Positions 60,437 through 64,000 of a DNA stretch of 64,000 bases are shown here, one piece after another. This DNA comes from Lewinella sp. IMCC34183 (lineage in GTDB: Bacteria > Bacteroidota > Bacteroidia > Chitinophagales > Saprospiraceae), in contig NZ_QMEM01000012.1 of NCBI RefSeq assembly GCF_003390915.1, positions 45,483-109,482 of the forward strand. The letters are read 5' to 3'. The notes beneath the pieces were generated by a model. The model was not told the origin of the DNA and made no database searches. It was given only the letters and a program-made list of their open reading frames with translations. The stretch's first letter is position 1. Every line of letters starts with the position of its first letter. The translations under genes and the position numbers were made by a program.

Positions 60437-63028
60437 TTAGCGGGCAACCTGCCATACGAAGTCACCGCCAGGAATATCCCATGCGTGTCCGAAATAACCG
60501 CTTCCGAGTACGCCGGAGACACCACTACGTGGCATCCGCCCGTCGAAGATCAGCACGTCCGGAAAAGCGGTAGTGTCCAGGAAGTAATCGTTGGCGTAGG
60601 CGGCATACATTCCCTCCGGCCCGGTTGCGGTCACCACTCCGATAGTAGAGGCATCGGTCCCCCGCCGCGGGTAAACGAGGTAGGCACCCAGGTCAGCTCC
60701 CTGAAACTGCCGGTCGCCGAAAGTCAGCTGCCCCGCCGTAACGTCGAAGGGGGCATGCGAGAGCAGTTGGTCCCACGCCGCGTTGTTGTCGTGATTGCCG
60801 TAGAGGATCACATTGCTCTCGGGATAATCGGCCGGCCGGAAGTCGGTATCCCGCACGATAGGTACCGAACCGTTGCCCCGGTAATACCACTTCTCGGCGT
60901 CGTAGCGGGCGCGCTGCAGGTACCATTCGTTTTCCTCCGCCGTTCCGCCGCTGGCGTAAACGAACACCATCCCGTTGCTGAAGGCGTCCTTGAAGGTTCC
61001 GTACCGCGCCGGCTGCTTTTCGGTGGCGGGCGGCGCGTCGGCGGCGGTCCAATCCGTACCCCGGCGGCGAAAAAAGGCGGGTTCGGATGCTTTGGAGAAC
61101 GTCATTGGCTGGTCGTCCAGATAAAGGTGCGGCAGGGTATCCCCCAGCGGCGCCGGATCAATGCGCAGTAGGCTTACGTTGCGGGTCCCGAGCTTCAGGG
61201 TGTCCGACGCCCGGTCCAGCGTGAAGGAACTGATGTCCAGCGGGGTCTCCTGCTGCCAGATTTCCACGTAATGGGAGCCCGGGGATATTCCGGGGGAGGC
61301 GGTGGTAAAGGACAGCTCGTCGATTTCCGCATCCGGCTTGATCTTGCGGAAATTGAAGAATTCGAATAGTGGCGGCCAGTCGACGCTCTGGTCCCCGAAC
61401 CAGTGTTCCCCGTCGGGATACTCGAAGTAGGCAAAGTCATCGTGGTAGGTACCGAGCAGCGCGCGCATCTCGCGGGCCAGGGCGGTGGGTACCACGTTGT
61501 CCTTTTCCCCGTGCAGGATGTACACGCCGTAGTGGAGGTAGTTGTCCTTCAGCTTCAGCGTGCGGCTCTGGTTTCCGGCCCGCAGCAGGTTGTCAGCGAT
61601 CGACTGGAGGGTGGGGGAGGACTGCTTGCCCTCCATCTGGTCCAGAAACTCCTCCCTGGTCATTCCTAACTCCGCAAAGAATTCTGCGGGCCGTTCCGCG
61701 ATCCTCCGCATGAATGACTGCCGGTAGCCGATCAGGTCGGGGTAGCCGGCGGCGGGCCCGATGGCGGCGAAGCGATCGGGATAGGTCACGCCGATGTGCC
61801 AGGTACCGTGGCCGCCCATGGAGTGGCCGGTGAGGTAGGTGCGCTGTGGGTCGGTCTGGTAGCGTTGCTCGGCGGTCTCCAGCACCTCGATGGCGTCCCG
61901 CCGACCCCAGTCTTCCCAGGCGAATCCGAAGGGTCGGCGGTTCGTGGCCGCCACGATAAACATGCTGTCCTTGCGGTCGTAGGCGTTGGCCTGGTTAACG
62001 GCCTCCACGGAGGCGCCATGGACCGTGAGCGTGAGCGCCTGGCCGGGCGCGTCGCCGGAAAGCGACGGCACGATGCTGTAGTACTGTACGCTTCCGTCGA
62101 CCGCGCTGACGAAGGTCTCCTTACGGTGTTGCTCCCGGGTCTTGGCGGTGACGGATACCGACAAGGTATCGACCAGTTCGCCCCGCGGGTCGCGTAGCTC
62201 CAGGGTGAGCAGGTAGGAGGAGTCCGGCTGCGGCGCAGCCGCTACGGGAAGCTGGAAGGGTACCTTACGTACGAACAGCGGCACGATCGGCGCCACCGCG
62301 TACGTGGCCGACCGCTCGGCAATGCGGGCCGTGATGCTACCGCCGGCAAAGGTACCAGGCTGCGTATTCATGATGCGCACCGCTCCCCAGGCGGGTTCGT
62401 CGGCTCCGATGAGCAGGTCGGGCAGGGTGAGGTCACGACGCGTGAATTGAACCGGGAAATCAGGCTTCAGAAAGCGGGCCCGGATCCGGGAGAAACGCCC
62501 TCCACTCAGCACTACGAAGTTGTGTCCTTTGCGCAGGTGCACCGGGATCAGGCTCCAGCCAAAGTCGTAGTGGTCGCCTTCGTGGGGCATGCCATTAACG
62601 ATGGCGGTAGTGTGACCCGAAGCTTCGAGCAAAATATCTTGCTCCCGGGCGGCCTCGTACTCCAGGTACAAATAGCCGTTGCGGATATCGCCGGTGAATT
62701 CACCGCGGTCATTGATGGTGATGGTATCCCAGCTCACGGAAGCTTCTCCAGGGATGTCGTAAGCAGTCTGGGGTAGAAGCGTTGTATCCCGCCGCCCAAC
62801 AAAGGAGGCAAGCAGCCGGTCGTGACGAACAGGTTCCAGGGCGAAAGAACTCGGCAGTCCGGAAAGGATCATTCCCCTATTGAAAAGGTGCAGGATCTCC
62901 CCCTCGCTCACCTCGTCGATCTTTTCCTTGCCAAAGTATTCGACGATGTTACCCTGCCGTTCCTGGGCGGCGAGGGGCATCAGTACCGTTAGGGTGAGTG
63001 CGAGAAGGACGCAGCGACGGAGGGGCAT
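60437..63028 (-). CDS. large secreted prolyl-oligopeptidase-like hydrolase
   Basis: An 863-residue exported protein (signal ending LAAQ, residue 22). The N-terminal 300 residues are beta-rich, with a possible carbohydrate-binding sandwich. The alpha/beta hydrolase core (about 330-560) has GHSMGGHGTW with Ser403, Asp510 in HGEKDNVV and His542 in PDGEHWFG. The last 300 residues form a further unrecognised domain. The peptidase S9-like fold is often used by carbohydrate esterases in sugar-degrading loci. It is the first gene of the minus-strand group, preceded by an operator-like repeat. Confidence 0.82.
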   Translation of the reverse strand: MPLRRCVLLALTLTVLMPLAAQERQGNIVEYFGKEKIDEVSEGEILHLFNRGMILSGLPSSFALEPVRHDRLLASFVGRRDTTLLPQTAYDIPGEASVSWDTITINDRGEFTGDIRNGYLYLEYEAAREQDILLEASGHTTAIVNGMPHEGDHYDFGWSLIPVHLRKGHNFVVLSGGRFSRIRARFLKPDFPVQFTRRDLTLPDLLIGADEPAWGAVRIMNTQPGTFAGGSITARIAERSATYAVAPIVPLFVRKVPFQLPVAAAPQPDSSYLLTLELRDPRGELVDTLSVSVTAKTREQHRKETFVSAVDGSVQYYSIVPSLSGDAPGQALTLTVHGASVEAVNQANAYDRKDSMFIVAATNRRPFGFAWEDWGRRDAIEVLETAEQRYQTDPQRTYLTGHSMGGHGTWHIGVTYPDRFAAIGPAAGYPDLIGYRQSFMRRIAERPAEFFAELGMTREEFLDQMEGKQSSPTLQSIADNLLRAGNQSRTLKLKDNYLHYGVYILHGEKDNVVPTALAREMRALLGTYHDDFAYFEYPDGEHWFGDQSVDWPPLFEFFNFRKIKPDAEIDELSFTTASPGISPGSHYVEIWQQETPLDISSFTLDRASDTLKLGTRNVSLLRIDPAPLGDTLPHLYLDDQPMTFSKASEPAFFRRRGTDWTAADAPPATEKQPARYGTFKDAFSNGMVFVYASGGTAEENEWYLQRARYDAEKWYYRGNGSVPIVRDTDFRPADYPESNVILYGNHDNNAAWDQLLSHAPFDVTAGQLTFGDRQFQGADLGAYLVYPRRGTDASTIGVVTATGPEGMYAAYANDYFLDTTAFPDVLIFDGRMPRSGVSGVLGSGYFGHAWDIPGGDFVWQVAR

Positions 63029-63059
63029 GGTTAATATTTGTGGGTGAGGGGCGGTAGGC

Positions 63060-63087
63060 AGTCACAAAATAGTCACTGAAAATGACT
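63060..63087 (-). promoter_or_regulatory. operator-like repeats and promoter of the esterase-fucosidase unit
   Basis: AGTCAC at 63060 and 63071 (11 bases apart) and the inverse TGACT at 63083 form a phased repeat. On the minus strand a TATTTTG box (63065-63071) lies between the two direct copies, about 37 bases before the esterase ATG. A regulator binding here would cover the promoter. Confidence 0.4.
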
Positions 63088-63150
63088 TGCGTGTACGTTA
63101 ACACCGGGGTGTCGATCTACAGTTAGTGCCGGTGGCGTACCTCAGGTCTG

Positions 63151-63508
63151 CCCAAATCCGTGCGATCCCGCATCAACTATGCGCGGCACCGCATCAGTTA
63201 TGCGGGAATCTGCGAAAATCTGTGCCGAAGCGCAGCGCCTCTGTGACGCCGCAGGCGATCTGCGTGAAACCCTATCTCTGCAAGGACCCGCTTGCTTTCG
63301 TTCTTTTCCCTTGACGGAAAAGAACCAAAAGATCAAGCCTGTGCGCCCGCCTGATCGGGTTCCGCACCCCGAACCGGCGAAAACCTGCAAACTCGCCTCA
63401 GCACTTTCCGCTTCGATGAGTCACACTCCCTACTGCTGCTAATTGGGTCCCTCATTGATTACCCCGGCTCATACAGTGCAGGTTTTTTCACGCCGGTTCG
63501 TGGCCCGG
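63151..63508. repeat. long intergenic repeat, copy A
   Basis: This block recurs about 491-492 bases further right. It begins with short ATCCG/ATCTGYG-type runs and hairpins, including CCGCAT-CAGTT-ATGCGG (63189-63205), then carries a 10-bp hairpin GTTCTTTTCC/GGAAAAGAAC with loop CTTGAC (63300-63325). The 230 bases 63279-63508 are identical to copy B. Reading frames of 60-90 residues inside it look spurious on both strands. No gene was seen in 63029-64000. Confidence 0.85.
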
Positions 63509-63641
63509 TCCCCGGGCGTTCGCAAGGGCGGGTGGCCCTGTCCAATTGAAGTTTCAGGTGATTTGGTGCCTACCGAAGGTACGGGCTGTTCCGGTCACGT
63601 AAAAACGCGCGGGTTGTGCCACGGACAGGCCGTAGGGCTGG

Positions 63642-64000
63642 CCCAATCTGTGTAATCCCGCATCAGCTGTGCGGGGGCACCGCATCAGTTATGCGGGAAT
63701 CTGTGGCCATCTGTGCCCGAGCGCAGCGAGTCTGTGCTAGCCGCAGGTGATCTGCGTGAAACCCTATCATTGCAAGGACCCGCTTGCTTTCGTTCTTTTC
63801 CCTTGACGGAAAAGAACCAAAAGATCAAGCCTGTGCGCCCGCCTGATCGGGTTCCGCACCCCGAACCGGCGAAAACCTGCAAACTCGCCTCAGCACTTTC
63901 CGCTTCGATGAGTCACACTCCCTACTGCTGCTAATTGGGTCCCTCATTGATTACCCCGGCTCATACAGTGCAGGTTTTTTCACGCCGGTTCGTGGCCCGG
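63642..64000. repeat. long intergenic repeat, copy B
   Basis: This is the second copy of the block at 63151, cut by the window edge. Bases 63771-64000 match 63279-63508 exactly, while the first 130 bases are diverged, with one single-base insertion. The hairpins are kept (63680-63696 and 63792-63817). The 133 bases between the copies are unrelated to either. Confidence 0.85.

Noticed and set aside
63179..63934. Two related 73-87-residue frames within the long repeat (63179-63442 and 63713-63934)
   Set aside because: They exist only because the DNA block is duplicated; the opposite strand is equally open, composition is non-protein-like and the frames differ in their first part.
63029..64000. 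A CRISPR array or transposon at the right end
   Set aside because: The repeats are about 360 bases long with a period of 491-492 bases rather than 25-40-base repeats with spacers, no cas genes or transposase were seen, and no target-site duplication could be identified.

Overview
The window reads as a chromosomal segment of a high-GC member of the Bacteroidota, most likely the Saprospiria/Lewinella group. The signs are: TAnnTTTG-type -7 promoter boxes instead of sigma70 boxes, little sign of Shine-Dalgarno sequences, many short lipoproteins, PD40/SPOR and LysM envelope proteins, TonB C-terminal domains, a cluster of secreted glycoside hydrolases, and a bS16 ribosomal protein with a long acidic tail. 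Taxonomy is inferred from gene content only. No insertion sequence, integrase, phage module, CRISPR array or rRNA operon was seen. One tRNA (Leu, anticodon UAA) is present.

Layout. 1-9.8 kb: a truncated PD40/SPOR envelope protein, a secreted esterase, a threonine/serine dehydratase, ribH, xseA, a TonB-like protein with MORN-type repeats, a zinc metallopeptidase, rlmF and the PLP-binding protein YggS. 9.8-19.1 kb: FKBP isomerase and msrA, a nucleotide-transporter-like membrane protein fused to HEAT repeats, argS, an Fpg/Nei-type glycosylase with no zinc finger, an acyltransferase, a UPF0158 protein and an SMP-30-like lipoprotein. 19.2-25.4 kb: a sodium/solute symporter, a class 2 polyphosphate kinase and three tightly packed genes of unknown role. 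Two of those three carry peptidoglycan-binding motifs and one also carries a YkuD-like His/Cys motif. This cassette is the best candidate here for an undescribed system. 25.4-32.7 kb: accD, a DMT transporter, gltP-type symporter, LysM protein, CNNM/CBS protein and a phosphodiesterase.

32.7-49.8 kb: two tandem paralogous membrane proteins resembling GT-C glycosyltransferases, an FMN reductase, transaldolase, rpsP, an aminotransferase, dapF, an HtrA protease, another aminotransferase, an SGNH hydrolase, hemE, an acyl-CoA carboxylase beta subunit, tRNA-Leu, a META/NlpE lipoprotein, a VOC protein and a DUF1801-CDGSH fusion. 50-54.1 kb: a three-subunit molybdenum hydroxylase operon. 54.3-63 kb: a secreted carbohydrate-degrading block (GH5-CBM6 on +; GH43-like, phytase-like lipoprotein, GH29 fucosidase and a large esterase on -) without SusC/SusD in view. 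63-64 kb: no gene, but two copies of a long structured intergenic repeat with a period of 491-492 bases.

Several recurring patterns tie the region together. Genes are packed with ATGA/GTGA overlaps, convergent pairs often share stop codons, and many genes carry a TAnnTTTG-like box only 2-8 bases before the start codon, implying near-leaderless transcripts. All functional calls come from motif recognition by eye; no database search was possible.
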